DNA from: Kitasatospora griseola
Lineage (GTDB): Bacteria > Actinomycetota > Actinomycetes > Streptomycetales > Streptomycetaceae
Reading direction: 5' to 3'
Length of the DNA: 37,158 nucleotides
Assembly: GCF_014648555.1 (NCBI RefSeq)
Contig: NZ_BMRI01000052.1
Coordinates: 1 to 37,158, forward strand
Shown here: one piece after another, positions 25,317 to 34,190 of the stretch
How positions within the stretch are numbered: the stretch's first letter is position 1
Layout: each line of letters opens with the position of its first letter
Program-made: the position numbers and the translations under genes
The notes under the pieces: generated by a model
Databases searched by the model: none
The model's input: the letters and a program-made list of their open reading frames with translations, nothing else
Told to the model about the DNA's origin: nothing

Positions 25317-25934
25317 TCAGGACGGGAGTTCGGCGTCCGGGACGAGGGTGTCGGGGCCCGTCTCGGTGTACTGCTCGCCGGTGCGCGGGCAACGCCAGCG
25401 GCCGTCGCCGGCCGGCTCCAGCGGTTCGCCGGCCCGGCCGACCCACTTGATCCGGCGGGCGGGCACCCCGACGACCAGCGCGAAGTCGGGGACGTCCCGG
25501 TGCACCACCGCGCCGGCCGCGACCAGGGCCCACCGGCCGACGGTGACACCGGCCACCAGCACGGCCCGGCCGCCGACCGAGCAGCCCTGCCGGAGCGTGA
25601 CACCGCGGGCGTGCCAGTCGTCGCCGCGCTTGAGCCGGCCGTCCGGGTCGACGGAGCGCGGGTACAGGTCGTTGGTGAGGACGGCGGCGGGGCCGACGAA
25701 GACGCCGTCCTCCAGCACCGCGGGCTCGTACACCAGGGCGTGGTTCTGGAGCTTGACCCGGTCGCCGAGCTTCACGCCGGGGCCGACGTAGGCGCCGCGT
25801 CCGATGATGCACTCGGCGCCGATCTCGGCGTGCTCGCGGACCTGGGCGAGGTGCCAGACGGTGCTGCCCGGGCCGACGGCGGCGCGCGGGTCGACGTCGG
25901 CGGTGGCCTCGATCCTGGGGTCGCTGCTCGTCAT
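25317..25934 (-). CDS. Left-handed beta-helix acyltransferase (WbpD/WlbB-like N-acetyltransferase)
   Basis: A 205-residue hexapeptide-repeat enzyme starting at the ATG at 25934. Repeats run from DPRIEATADVDPRAAVGPGS through AEIGAECIIGRGAYVGPGV, VKLQNHALVYEPAVLEDGVF and SVGGRAVLVAGVTVGRWALVA. The catalytic-type His-Asn pair lies in KLQNHALVYEP. The final VVGVPARRIKWVGRAGEPL is the domain end. Relatives N-acetylate UDP-2,3-diamino sugars; the exact substrate here is unknown. A TAGGGT -10 box ends six bases before the ATG. It sits between an LCP gene and a glycosyltransferase gene, which fits envelope glycan synthesis. Confidence 0.87.
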   Translation of the reverse strand: MTSSDPRIEATADVDPRAAVGPGSTVWHLAQVREHAEIGAECIIGRGAYVGPGVKLGDRVKLQNHALVYEPAVLEDGVFVGPAAVLTNDLYPRSVDPDGRLKRGDDWHARGVTLRQGCSVGGRAVLVAGVTVGRWALVAAGAVVHRDVPDFALVVGVPARRIKWVGRAGEPLEPAGDGRWRCPRTGEQYTETGPDTLVPDAELPS

Positions 25935-25940
25935 GGCGCG

Positions 25941-25946
25941 ACCCTA
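25941..25946 (-). promoter_or_regulatory. -10 box of the acetyltransferase gene (leaderless)
   Basis: Minus-strand TAGGGT with exactly six bases between its end and the ATG at 25934. Transcription would begin on the A of the start codon. No Shine-Dalgarno is present. Confidence 0.65.
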
Positions 25947-25999
25947 GCGCGGGTGGACGGCCCCCGTCCGGACTTCCGGGGACCGTCCCTGACGGCCGG

Positions 26000-27043
26000 T
26001 CAGGCGCCGGTGGCGGCGGCCGGGTCAATCGGCGCGGGCGCGGTGGAGGCGATCACCTTGCGGGCCAGCTTGCGCGGCGAGGTGAGGAAGCCGAAGCCCC
26101 AGCTCAGGTGCATGGTGGCGAGGGCCAGCGGCACCTGCACCCGGGCCTTGGCGGACAGGCCGCGACCCTCCGCCAGGCCGCCGGCGACGATCGCCGCGAA
26201 GTAGCCGCCCGGCAGCACCAGGAACACCGGATGCAGCGCCGCGCCCAGCACCAGGCCGCCGACCACGCCCAGCAGGGCGGCCGGCGGCGCCAGGTAGCGC
26301 AGGTTGACCGAGCCGCGGTGGTAGCGGGTGACGACGCGACGCCAGCGGCCGTAGTCCTTGTACTGCTTGGCGAGGGCGCGCGGGGTCGGCCTGGGCCGGT
26401 AGGTGACCTTCAGCTGCGGGGTGAACCAGACCAGTCCGCCGGCCTGCCGGATCCGGTAGTTCAGCTCCCAGTCCTGGGCGCGGATGAACTCCTCGTTGTA
26501 GCCGCCCTGCTGCTCCAGCACCTCGCGGCGGAACACCCCGAGGTAGACGGTGTCGGCCTTGCCGGCCAGGCCGCCGGTGTGGAAGGCCGCGTTGCCGACC
26601 CCGATCTTCGAGGTCATCGCGGTGGCGACGGCCCGCTCCCACTCGGTCTCGCCCTCGGCGTGCATGATGCCGCCGACGTTGGCGGCGTCCATCTCGTTCA
26701 GCAGCCGGACGGCGGTGGCGATGTATCCGGGCGTCAGCAGCCCGTGGCCGTCCACTCGGACCACCACGGGGTGCCGGCTGGCCCGGATCGCGGCGTTCAG
26801 GCCGGCGGGGGTGCGGCCGGTCGGGTTGGGGACGGTGCGCACCCGGGGGTCCTCGGCGACCAGGGCGGCGGCGATCTCGTCGGTCCGGTCGGTGGACGGG
26901 CCGAGTGCGATCACCACTTCCAGTTCGCCGTCGTACTCCTGCTCCAGGATCCGGTGGACGGCAGTGCGCAGGTGACGTTCCTCGTCGAGCACCGGCATGA
27001 TCACGGAGACCGCCGGCAGCTCCTCAGCAGCCTTGGTGTTCAT
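26000..27043 (-). CDS. GT2 glycosyltransferase
   Basis: A 347-residue membrane-associated glycosyltransferase starting at the ATG at 27043 (MNTKAAEELPAVSVIMPVLDE). The family-2 fold spans about 10-240: VSVIMPVLDEERHL, a VDGHG metal motif (with an aspartate), GGIMHAEGETEWERAV and the acceptor motif FIRAQDWELNYRIRQAG, which resembles QxxRW-type ends. Two to three hydrophobic segments follow (LAPPAALLGVVGGLVLGAAL, FLVLPGGYFAAIVAGGLAEG). It resembles exopolysaccharide or succinoglycan-type transferases. A TACGCT -10 box ends eight bases before the ATG. It diverges from the second LCP gene. Confidence 0.9.
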   Translation of the reverse strand: MNTKAAEELPAVSVIMPVLDEERHLRTAVHRILEQEYDGELEVVIALGPSTDRTDEIAAALVAEDPRVRTVPNPTGRTPAGLNAAIRASRHPVVVRVDGHGLLTPGYIATAVRLLNEMDAANVGGIMHAEGETEWERAVATAMTSKIGVGNAAFHTGGLAGKADTVYLGVFRREVLEQQGGYNEEFIRAQDWELNYRIRQAGGLVWFTPQLKVTYRPRPTPRALAKQYKDYGRWRRVVTRYHRGSVNLRYLAPPAALLGVVGGLVLGAALHPVFLVLPGGYFAAIVAGGLAEGRGLSAKARVQVPLALATMHLSWGFGFLTSPRKLARKVIASTAPAPIDPAAATGA

Positions 27044-27051
27044 CGTGCCCG

Positions 27052-27057
27052 AGCGTA
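27052..27057 (-). promoter_or_regulatory. -10 box of the GT2 gene
   Basis: Minus-strand TACGCT ends eight bases before the ATG at 27043, giving a leaderless or nearly leaderless transcript. It is divergent from the similar box at 27134. Confidence 0.55.
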
Positions 27058-27133
27058 CCGGCGCGGACCGGCGGGTGTCGGCCCGGGTCGGCCCCGGTCC
27101 GGCGCGCCGCCCGGGTGCGGCGGGCCGCAGCGC

Positions 27134-27139
27134 CTAGCA
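27134..27139 (+). promoter_or_regulatory. -10 box of the second LCP gene
   Basis: TAGCAT ends eight bases before the ATG at 27148. As with the neighbours, the transcript probably starts at the ATG. Confidence 0.55.
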
Positions 27140-27147
27140 TCCGGAAG

Positions 27148-28617
27148 ATGCCTGCTCACCGCCCGATCGAACGCCTGTCCGGATCCCATTGGACGGGTCG
27201 TCGGCGCTGGGGGCTCTGGGTGGCGGGCACGCTCTCCTGCTCGGTGCTGGCCACCGCGTGCGCGGGCTGGGCGGTGCTGAACGGTGTCGGCTCCTCGCTG
27301 GGCCGGGTGGACGCGATCGGCGGCGGCCCGGACCGGCCCGCGGACGACGGGGCGTCGACCTTCCTGGTGGTCGGCACCGACGAACGGGAGGGCATCTCGG
27401 AGTCCACCCTGAAGGACGTCCTGCACGCGGGCGGCGAGTCCTGCCACTGCACCGACACCATGATGATCGTCCAACTGTCCGACCACGGCCGGGCCACCGT
27501 GGTCTCGGTGCCGCGCGACTCGTACGTGGAGATCCCCGCGCACCAGGACCGGGTCTCCGGCAAGCAGGTGGCCACCGCCAAGGGCAAGATCAACGCCGCG
27601 TACGGGATGGGCGGGGCGCCGCTGGCGGTGCGCACCGTGGAGCAGAACACCGGGCTACGGATCGACCACTACATCGAGGTGAACTTCCTCGGCTTCGTCT
27701 CCACCGTGGACGCCCTCGGCGGCGTCGACGTCTGCACGCCCAAGCCGCTGCGGGACGACTTCTCGGGCCTCGACCTGCCGGCCGGCACCAGCCGGCTGGA
27801 CGGCGCGGGGGCGCTGCGCTACGTCCGGGCCCGGCACGTGGACGGCTCCTCGGACCTGGGGCGGATGCACCGTCAGCAGAAGTTCCTGGCACAGCTGCTG
27901 CACCAGGCGTCCTCCGGCGGCACCCTGCTCAACCCGGCGAGGCTGACCGGGGTGATGGACACCGTGCTGCGCTCGGTGAAGGTCGACAAGGGCCTGGGCA
28001 ACGCCGAACTGCTGGATTTCGCGGCCCGGTTGAAGGACCTGTCGGCGTCGAACGCGGACTTCGCGACGGTGCCGCTGTCCTCGGTGGACCACCCGGTGCA
28101 GGGCTGGGGCTCGACCGTGCTGTGGGACGACAAGGGCGCGAAGGCGCTGTTCGACGCCGTCCGGGCCGGGCGCCCGCTGACCGGTCCGGCCCCGGCGACC
28201 GCGACCGCCCCATCGACGGCGTCGGCGCCGGCTGCCGGAACGGTTCCCCCGGACCAGGTACGGGTCCAGGTGCTGAACGGCGCGGGCGTGCAGGGCCTCG
28301 GCAACCGGGTCGACGAGGACCTCCGCAAGGCCGGGTTCGCCACCACCGGCACCCCGTCCAACGCGCCCGGCAACGGCCCGGCCGCCACCCGCACGGTTAT
28401 CCGCTACGACCCGCGCTGGGACGAGTCGGTGAAGACGCTGGCCGCCGCGCTGCCGGACGCCGAGCTGGTCAAGGTCCCGAACCTGGGCGCGACCTTCCAG
28501 GTGGTGGCGGGCAGCGACTATCGGAGCCCGGCCGCCGCCGCGCCCGAACCGACCGCCGCGGGGGACGGCCCGGTGGCCGGCGCGGAGAGCGGCAGCGAGA
28601 TCAGCTGCCCGGCCTGA
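27148..28617 (+). CDS. LCP-family glycopolymer ligase with LytR C-terminal domain (second of three)
   Basis: A 489-residue type II membrane protein starting at the ATG at 27148 (MPAHRPIERLSGSHWTGRRR). One span covers about 22-42. The LCP domain starts near 70: TFLVVGTDEREG, a CHCTDTMMIVQLSDHGR segment, then VVSVPRDSYVEIPAHQ, KGKINAAYGMGG and GALRYVRARHVD with SDLGRMHRQQKF. A LytR_C domain (VRVQVLNGAGVQGLGNRVDEDL) follows from about 370, and a short Pro/Ala tail ends it. A cysteine pair near the start of the LCP domain (CHC) and one late (VCTPKP) are notable. It is convergent with the membrane protein gene at 28625, only seven bases away. Confidence 0.93.
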   Translation: MPAHRPIERLSGSHWTGRRRWGLWVAGTLSCSVLATACAGWAVLNGVGSSLGRVDAIGGGPDRPADDGASTFLVVGTDEREGISESTLKDVLHAGGESCHCTDTMMIVQLSDHGRATVVSVPRDSYVEIPAHQDRVSGKQVATAKGKINAAYGMGGAPLAVRTVEQNTGLRIDHYIEVNFLGFVSTVDALGGVDVCTPKPLRDDFSGLDLPAGTSRLDGAGALRYVRARHVDGSSDLGRMHRQQKFLAQLLHQASSGGTLLNPARLTGVMDTVLRSVKVDKGLGNAELLDFAARLKDLSASNADFATVPLSSVDHPVQGWGSTVLWDDKGAKALFDAVRAGRPLTGPAPATATAPSTASAPAAGTVPPDQVRVQVLNGAGVQGLGNRVDEDLRKAGFATTGTPSNAPGNGPAATRTVIRYDPRWDESVKTLAAALPDAELVKVPNLGATFQVVAGSDYRSPAAAAPEPTAAGDGPVAGAESGSEISCPA

Positions 28618-28624
28618 CGGCAGG

Positions 28625-30544
28625 TCAGCGCAACAGGTACTGGGCCACCGCCCACACCAGGTACCCGGCGAGCACCAGGCGGTTCAGCCACATCGTCGCG
28701 CCGACCGCGCCCTCGGGCAGCGCGATCAGCGGTCGGCGCTCCGGGCGCTGGGCGAGCGCGGTGACGGTGCGGGCGACCTGCTGCGGGTCGAACTCGCCGC
28801 CGAAGTGACGGTGCAGCAGCCGGGCCGGGCCGGCGGCGAAGCCGAACAGCGGCCGGCTGCGGTACCGCACCGTGACGCGGCCGCTGTGCAGCGCCGCCGC
28901 CGTCAGCTGCTGCCAACTTGCCCGGCGCACCCGCAGCACGCCGCTGAGGGCGACCCCGTCGCGGTCCACCGCGAGCTGCCAGCCGAACCCGTCCACCACG
29001 ACGACCAGGAGCCCGCCTCCCATCAGCAGCGGGCGGATCAGGCCGTCCACCAGGCCGCCCTGCTCGGCGAGGTAGTTCATCACCACGCCGATCAGCACGG
29101 CGGCGACGGGGGCCGCCGCACAGCGCAGCGCGGTGGGCAGGCCGAACACTCGGGCCGGTTCGGGACGGCCGTCGGGCTGTTCGGCGCGGTCGTCCGCCAG
29201 GTGGCGGGCGACCTGGGCCTTCACCTGCGCCGCCTCGTCGCGCGGGTCGCCGTCGCGGTGCCGCCCGGACGGTGCCGCGAGGACGACGGCGCGGGCGGCC
29301 GTCCACTTGTGCGGCGCCTCCGGGGAGCGGAGCACCACGAGCCGGTTGCGGCCGGTCCAGTGGTAGAGCAGCGCTTCGACGGGGGCGTCGGCCTCGACGG
29401 GGGCGACCGGCGCGTCCTCGTCGTCCTCGTCATCACCGTCATCGTCGTCGTCATCGTCGGCGCCGGGATCGGGTATCCACGCGGCCGGGTTGTCGAGATC
29501 GGCGGGCGCGTACTGGGCGGTTTCGTCGCCGAACGGCATCACTCGCCACAGGCCGGACTCGCGGTCGCCGCCGTCCACCGGCAGCACCTCCAGGACGCCG
29601 CTCGCCGTCCGCCGGACCCGGACCCGGAGTGCGGGAGCGGCGTCCCCGATGGTTCGGCGTGCCAGGGTGGTGCGACGTGCGGAGAGGACCAGCAGGACGG
29701 CGAAGGTGCCGGCCGCGCCGACGCCGAGCCACCACGGGGCGGAGTCCTGCCACTCGTCGGCGGCCCGGTACCAGCCGGTGCCGTCGACCAGCAGCGGGAC
29801 CTCCTCGCCGACCGTGCGTTCGCCGTCCACCTCGACGGTCAGCGTCCGGTACTCGTGCGGCAGCCGGTACTCGACGGTGGTGCTGTCGCCCCCGCCGTCG
29901 ACGCTGCGCACGGTGCCCCACACCCGGTCGGCGCGGGCGGCCCGGTCGATGCCGTCCTCGGTCTGCCACACACCGACCGCCAGCAGTACCACCGCGACCG
30001 CCCCGAACAGGGCGGCCAGGATCTGCCGCACCCGGGGCAGCGGCGGCAGGTCGAGCGGGGAGCCGCCGCCCTGCAGCGTCCACGGGTACGGCACCGGCGG
30101 GCCCATCAAGGTGGCCAGTTGGGCCTCGGCGCGACGCCTGCCGGCCTCCGTCCGGTACAGCGCAGCGGCGGCCAGCAGGTGTGCGACGCAGGCGACGGCG
30201 GGCAGCCAGGGGCCCGGCAGCGCGTTCGGCAGGAACCAGAGCAGCAGGCCCGCCGCGGCCGGCACCACGAAGCCGGTGCGCCGGCGCAGCAGCAGCACCA
30301 GGAATTCCACCAGCAGGACGGCGGGCGCGGCGCTCTCGGCGTACGGCGCGGTACAGGCCCGCAGTGCGTCGCACCGGTCGGGCGTGTGGTCGAACGCGAT
30401 CGCCAGCGCCGCCGTCGCCACCGGCAGCAGCGCCAGCCAGCGGCTGTGCAGCCGCCGCCACACCCGGGCGGCCCGCCACTGGTCGGCGGCGGCCAGCGTC
30501 AGCGCGGGCGCGGCGGGCAGTGGGGGCACGGGGTATTCCGACAT
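28625..30544 (-). CDS. Large membrane protein with acidic linker, function unknown
   Basis: A 639-residue protein starting at the ATG at 30544 (MSEYPVPPLPAAPALTL). I count about eight membrane spans: three near the start (LALLPVATAALAIAF, VLLVEFLVLLL, VVPAAAGLLLWFLP), two in the middle and two or three late (AAPVAAVLIGVVMNYLA, LLVVVVDGFGW). Between about residues 350 and 400 is an acidic tract with seven aspartates in a row, then GDDEDDED. The last 100 residues hold a soluble PH-like piece (SGVLRVRRASWQQLTAAALH). I recognise no family. An ORF extension to 30583 has no support. Downstream it meets the second LCP gene tail to tail. Confidence 0.78.
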   Translation of the reverse strand: MSEYPVPPLPAAPALTLAAADQWRAARVWRRLHSRWLALLPVATAALAIAFDHTPDRCDALRACTAPYAESAAPAVLLVEFLVLLLRRRTGFVVPAAAGLLLWFLPNALPGPWLPAVACVAHLLAAAALYRTEAGRRRAEAQLATLMGPPVPYPWTLQGGGSPLDLPPLPRVRQILAALFGAVAVVLLAVGVWQTEDGIDRAARADRVWGTVRSVDGGGDSTTVEYRLPHEYRTLTVEVDGERTVGEEVPLLVDGTGWYRAADEWQDSAPWWLGVGAAGTFAVLLVLSARRTTLARRTIGDAAPALRVRVRRTASGVLEVLPVDGGDRESGLWRVMPFGDETAQYAPADLDNPAAWIPDPGADDDDDDDGDDEDDEDAPVAPVEADAPVEALLYHWTGRNRLVVLRSPEAPHKWTAARAVVLAAPSGRHRDGDPRDEAAQVKAQVARHLADDRAEQPDGRPEPARVFGLPTALRCAAAPVAAVLIGVVMNYLAEQGGLVDGLIRPLLMGGGLLVVVVDGFGWQLAVDRDGVALSGVLRVRRASWQQLTAAALHSGRVTVRYRSRPLFGFAAGPARLLHRHFGGEFDPQQVARTVTALAQRPERRPLIALPEGAVGATMWLNRLVLAGYLVWAVAQYLLR

Positions 30545-30655
30545 GCGCGCGATTGTTACAGGCGCCTTCCGGGGCTCTCGCACCGGAGGTGGGGGAACCT
30601 ACGACTCCTGCTGCACCGAACGGCAGCCGGTTCGCCGTGGCCTGAGAGCAGGCCT

Positions 30656-30687
30656 GGCCCGCCCGGGGCGGGTGCTCCGGGCGGGCC
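30656..30687 (-). terminator. Terminator of the ABC transporter operon
   Basis: An 11-base perfect stem, ggcccgcccgg (30656-30666) with ccgggcgggcc (30677-30687), has a 10-base loop. It lies 20 bases past the permease stop codon (30707) on the minus strand. Confidence 0.7.
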
Positions 30688-30706
30688 TGGGTGGTTCGGT
30701 GGTGCG

Positions 30707-33265
30707 TCAGTCGGTGGCGATGGCGGCCAGGACGTTCATCCTCGCGGCGCGGAAGGCCGGGACGAGGGCGGCGACCAGGCCGACCAGGACGGAGCCGATC
30801 AGGACGGTGACGACGGTTCCGGTGGGAATGGTCAGCACCGTCAGGCCCTGCTCGGAGAGGACGGCGCGGGCGGTGACGCCCCAGCTGAGGCCGAGTGCGG
30901 TGCCGAGGAGGGCGCCGAACAGGGCGATCACCACGGACTCCAGCCGGACGGTGCGGCGCAGTTGACGGCGGGACAGGCCGATGGCCCGCAGCAGGCCGAT
31001 CTCCCGGGTGCGTTCGATCACCGACAGCGCCAGCGTGTTGACCACGCCGAGGACGGCGACCACGATCGTCAGGCCGAGCAGGCCGTAGACCATGGCGAGC
31101 AGCTGGTCGAACTGGGACTTGACCATCTCCTTGTAGCCGGCCTGGTCCTTGACCACCAGCTGCGGGTACTCGGCCAGCGACTTCTGCAGGTCGGCGAGCA
31201 CGGCGGCCTTGTCCGCGCCGGCCGACGCGGTGCCGAACGCCACGCCGGTGAGCGGCAGTTGGCCGTTCATCGCGTTGGCGACGGTGTCGCTGTCGGTGAA
31301 GAAGCGCTGGTCGAACAGCTGGTTGCCGGTCTTGATCACGGCGGCGACCCTGAGGGTCTGGGTGCGGCCCTCGCCGTAGTTGACGGCGAACTGGTCGCCG
31401 ACCGAGACGTGGTGCTCGTCGGCGAAGTCCTGGCCGACCGAGAGGCCGCCGCCGGAGAACACCGCCTCGGCGCTGCCGGTGGCCACCGGGAGCCGGAAGT
31501 CGCGCAGGAAGTCGGCGTTCGAGACGGCGAGCCGGGTACGCAGGGTGCCGCCGTCGGGCAGCGTCACCTCGGCGGGGACGTTGCGCTGCTCGGTCAGGTG
31601 GTCGAGGCCCTTGGTGCGCCGGGCGGCGTCGATCATGGCGGGGGTGAGGGCGCCGTGGCCGCCGTCCACCACGTAGTCGGCGCCGACGGACTTGTCGATC
31701 TGGGAGGTCATCGAGCCGACCATCGAGGAGGTGACCACGGAGGCGCCGATCACCACGGCCAGCCCGATCATCAGCGCGGCGGCGGTGGAGCCGGTGCGCC
31801 GCGGGTTGCGGACCACGTTGCGCTGGGCGAGCCGCCCGGCCGGGCCGAACAACGCGGGCAGCAGGCCGCCGAGCAGCCGGACCAGGACCGAGACCAGCAG
31901 CGGGCCGAGCACCACCGAGCCGGTCAGGGTGGCCAGCAGGCCGAGGCCGAGCAGCAGGCCGCCGGTGGAGCCGGGCGAGCCCGCGGCGAGCGCCAGCGCG
32001 GCGACGCCGGCGCCGGTCACCACCAGGCCGAGCACGGCCCGGATCCGGTTGGCGCGGGGTTCGGCCGGGGCGGCGTGGTCGAGCAGCGCGGCCATCGGGG
32101 TGATCCGGGCGGCGCGGCGGGCCGGGAAGAACGCGGCGAGCAGGGTGACCGGCAGGCCGACGGCGTAGCCGACCACCGGGACGGTCCAGGTGACCTGCAG
32201 CGAGGAGGAGTCCAGGTTCATCCCGGTCGCCTGCATCAGCTGGATCATGCCGACGGCGAGGCCGAGTCCGGCGCCGATGCCGATCGTGGAGCCGATCACG
32301 CCGAGGATCAGGCCCTCGACCAGCACCGAGCGGTTGACCTGCGACCGGCTGCCGCCGATGGCGCGCAGCAGGCCGATCTCCCGGGTGCGCTGGGTGACCA
32401 GCATGGAGAAGGTGTTGACGATCAGGAAGATGCCGACGGCGGCCGACAGGAAGGCGAAGCCGAGCATCGCCCACTTCATGAACTTCAGGAACGAGCCGAC
32501 GCCCGCGGAGTTCTCCTTCTGCTGCTCGGCGGCGGTCTTCGCGTCGAAGCCGCTGCCGAGGTCGGCCAGCGCCGCGGTCTTCAGTTCGTCGTTGCTGCGG
32601 CTGCCGTCGCCGAACAGCTCGACGGAGGTGTACGCCTCGGTGCCGAGCAGCACCCGCTGGGCGGTCGGGGTGTCCAGGAAGGCCAGCGCCGCACCGGGGT
32701 TGGTGGTCCGGAAGGTGACGATGCCGGAGACGGTGAAGTCGTGGGTGCCGCTCTCGGCGATCACCCGGAGCCTGCTGCCGAGGCCGAGGCCGGCCTTCTT
32801 GGCGGTGTCGGCGTCCAGCATCAACTGGTCGGCGCCCTGCGGCTGGTGGCCGGAGGTGATGTCCACCGACTTGCGCGGCGACTCCGTCCAGTTGCCGGTC
32901 AGCGTGGGGGCCCCGCTGGTCGGGCCGACCACCTTGTTGGTGGCCGGGTCGACCAGGGTGGCGGAGGAGGAGAAGACGTTGCCGACCGCGGCCTCGACGC
33001 CCGGCTCGGCGGCGAGCTTCTGCTGGGTGGCGACCGGGACGGTCGAGGCCCGGCCGGGGCTGTCGGCGGTCAGCTCGTCCTGCGCCTTGCGCACCGACAG
33101 GTCGGAGGCGGTGGCGGCGAACAGCCGGTCGAAGGTGCTGGTGGCGGTGTTGTAGAAGACCAGGGTGCCGGCCACGAAGGCGACCGAGAGCACCACGGCC
33201 AGCAGGGAGAGCACCAGGCGCCACTTGTGCGCCAGGAAGCTCCGCAGCGAGGTCTTGAGCAGCAT
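30707..33265 (-). CDS. FtsX/MacB-type ABC transporter permease
   Basis: An 852-residue permease starting at the ATG at 33265 (MLLKTSLRSFLAHKWRLVLS). The first span (about 15-38) precedes a periplasmic-type MacB domain; three spans follow near 260-390. A second copy of the layout occupies the C-terminal half, with the final FtsX spans near 700-850. The motif TQRTREIGLLRAIGGSR in the first half and IERTREIGLLRAIGLSR in the second show the duplication. Such permeases often export peptides, antibiotics or lipids. It lies 16 bases after the ATPase gene. Confidence 0.93.
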   Translation of the reverse strand: MLLKTSLRSFLAHKWRLVLSLLAVVLSVAFVAGTLVFYNTATSTFDRLFAATASDLSVRKAQDELTADSPGRASTVPVATQQKLAAEPGVEAAVGNVFSSSATLVDPATNKVVGPTSGAPTLTGNWTESPRKSVDITSGHQPQGADQLMLDADTAKKAGLGLGSRLRVIAESGTHDFTVSGIVTFRTTNPGAALAFLDTPTAQRVLLGTEAYTSVELFGDGSRSNDELKTAALADLGSGFDAKTAAEQQKENSAGVGSFLKFMKWAMLGFAFLSAAVGIFLIVNTFSMLVTQRTREIGLLRAIGGSRSQVNRSVLVEGLILGVIGSTIGIGAGLGLAVGMIQLMQATGMNLDSSSLQVTWTVPVVGYAVGLPVTLLAAFFPARRAARITPMAALLDHAAPAEPRANRIRAVLGLVVTGAGVAALALAAGSPGSTGGLLLGLGLLATLTGSVVLGPLLVSVLVRLLGGLLPALFGPAGRLAQRNVVRNPRRTGSTAAALMIGLAVVIGASVVTSSMVGSMTSQIDKSVGADYVVDGGHGALTPAMIDAARRTKGLDHLTEQRNVPAEVTLPDGGTLRTRLAVSNADFLRDFRLPVATGSAEAVFSGGGLSVGQDFADEHHVSVGDQFAVNYGEGRTQTLRVAAVIKTGNQLFDQRFFTDSDTVANAMNGQLPLTGVAFGTASAGADKAAVLADLQKSLAEYPQLVVKDQAGYKEMVKSQFDQLLAMVYGLLGLTIVVAVLGVVNTLALSVIERTREIGLLRAIGLSRRQLRRTVRLESVVIALFGALLGTALGLSWGVTARAVLSEQGLTVLTIPTGTVVTVLIGSVLVGLVAALVPAFRAARMNVLAAIATD

Positions 33266-33281
33266 CGTCGATGATCCCGTC

Positions 33282-34082
33282 TCAGCTGGTGCGCTTGCCG
33301 TCGAAACGGCGCATGCGGGACAGGACGGAGTCGGCGGTCGGGTTGTGCATCTCGTCGACGATCACGCCGTCGGCGAGGAACAGCACCCGGTCCGCGTGGC
33401 CGGCGGCCACCGGGTCGTGCGTCACCATCACGATGGTCTGGCCGAGCTCGTCCACCGAGCGGCGCAGGAAGCCGAGCACCTCCGCGCCGGAGCGGGAGTC
33501 CAGGTTTCCGGTCGGCTCGTCACCGAAGATGATCTCCGGCCGGGCGGCCAGCGCCCGGGCCACCGCGACGCGCTGCTGCTGGCCGCCGGAGAGCTGGCCG
33601 GGCCGGTGCCCCAGTCGACCGGACAGGCCGACGGTGTCGATCACCTGCTCCAGCCACGCCCGGTCCGCCCCGCCCGATGTACGCCGCCGGCCGGCGATGT
33701 CCATCGGCAGCGTGATGTTCTCCAGCGCGTTCAGCGTCGGGAGCAGGTTGAACGCCTGGAAGATGAAGCCGATCTTGTCGCGGCGCAGCCGGGTCAGCTG
33801 CTTGTCCTTCAGGCCGGTGACCTCGGTGTCGCCGATCCAGATCCGCCCCTCGGAGACGCTGTCCAGGCCGGCCAGGCAGTGCATCAGGGTCGACTTGCCG
33901 GAACCCGACGGGCCCATGATCGCGGTGAACCGGCCGCGCTCGATGTCCACGTCGACCGCGTTCAGCGCCGTCACCCGGGTCTCGCCCGTCCCGTACGCCT
34001 TGGTCACCTGCCGGGCCCGGGCCGCGACGTCGTTCTGCTCGAAAACGGGTGTGAGGTGCGCGGCGCTGGCTGCCGTGGTCAC
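33282..34082 (-). CDS. ABC transporter ATP-binding protein (MacB/LolD type)
   Basis: A 266-residue ATPase. The start is a GTG at 34082 (MTTAASAAHLTPVFEQNDVA) with AAGGAG six bases upstream. Walker A is GPSGSGKST (57-65), the Q-loop lies in FIFQAFNLLP, the signature is LSGGQQQR (164-171), Walker B is IIFGDEP (184-190), and the switch histidine is H222. The order of residues fits the MacB family of mechanotransmission exporters. It powers the permease encoded next. The cargo is unknown. Confidence 0.95.
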   Translation of the reverse strand: MTTAASAAHLTPVFEQNDVAARARQVTKAYGTGETRVTALNAVDVDIERGRFTAIMGPSGSGKSTLMHCLAGLDSVSEGRIWIGDTEVTGLKDKQLTRLRRDKIGFIFQAFNLLPTLNALENITLPMDIAGRRRTSGGADRAWLEQVIDTVGLSGRLGHRPGQLSGGQQQRVAVARALAARPEIIFGDEPTGNLDSRSGAEVLGFLRRSVDELGQTIVMVTHDPVAAGHADRVLFLADGVIVDEMHNPTADSVLSRMRRFDGKRTS

Positions 34083-34190
34083 TGCGTGCTCCTTGAGGTG
34101 GGGTGGGGTCCGCCCGATGTCCTCAAGACTCCCGGCTGCGCCGATCCCTTTCGTCCTCCACCGGGACGAACGCCGCCACCGGGGAACGCT

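Noticed and set aside
28805..33274. A 1489-codon plus-strand frame over the membrane protein and ABC permease genes
   Set aside because: No recognisable domain; Gln/Gly/His-rich nonsense typical of the mirror of GC-rich codons.
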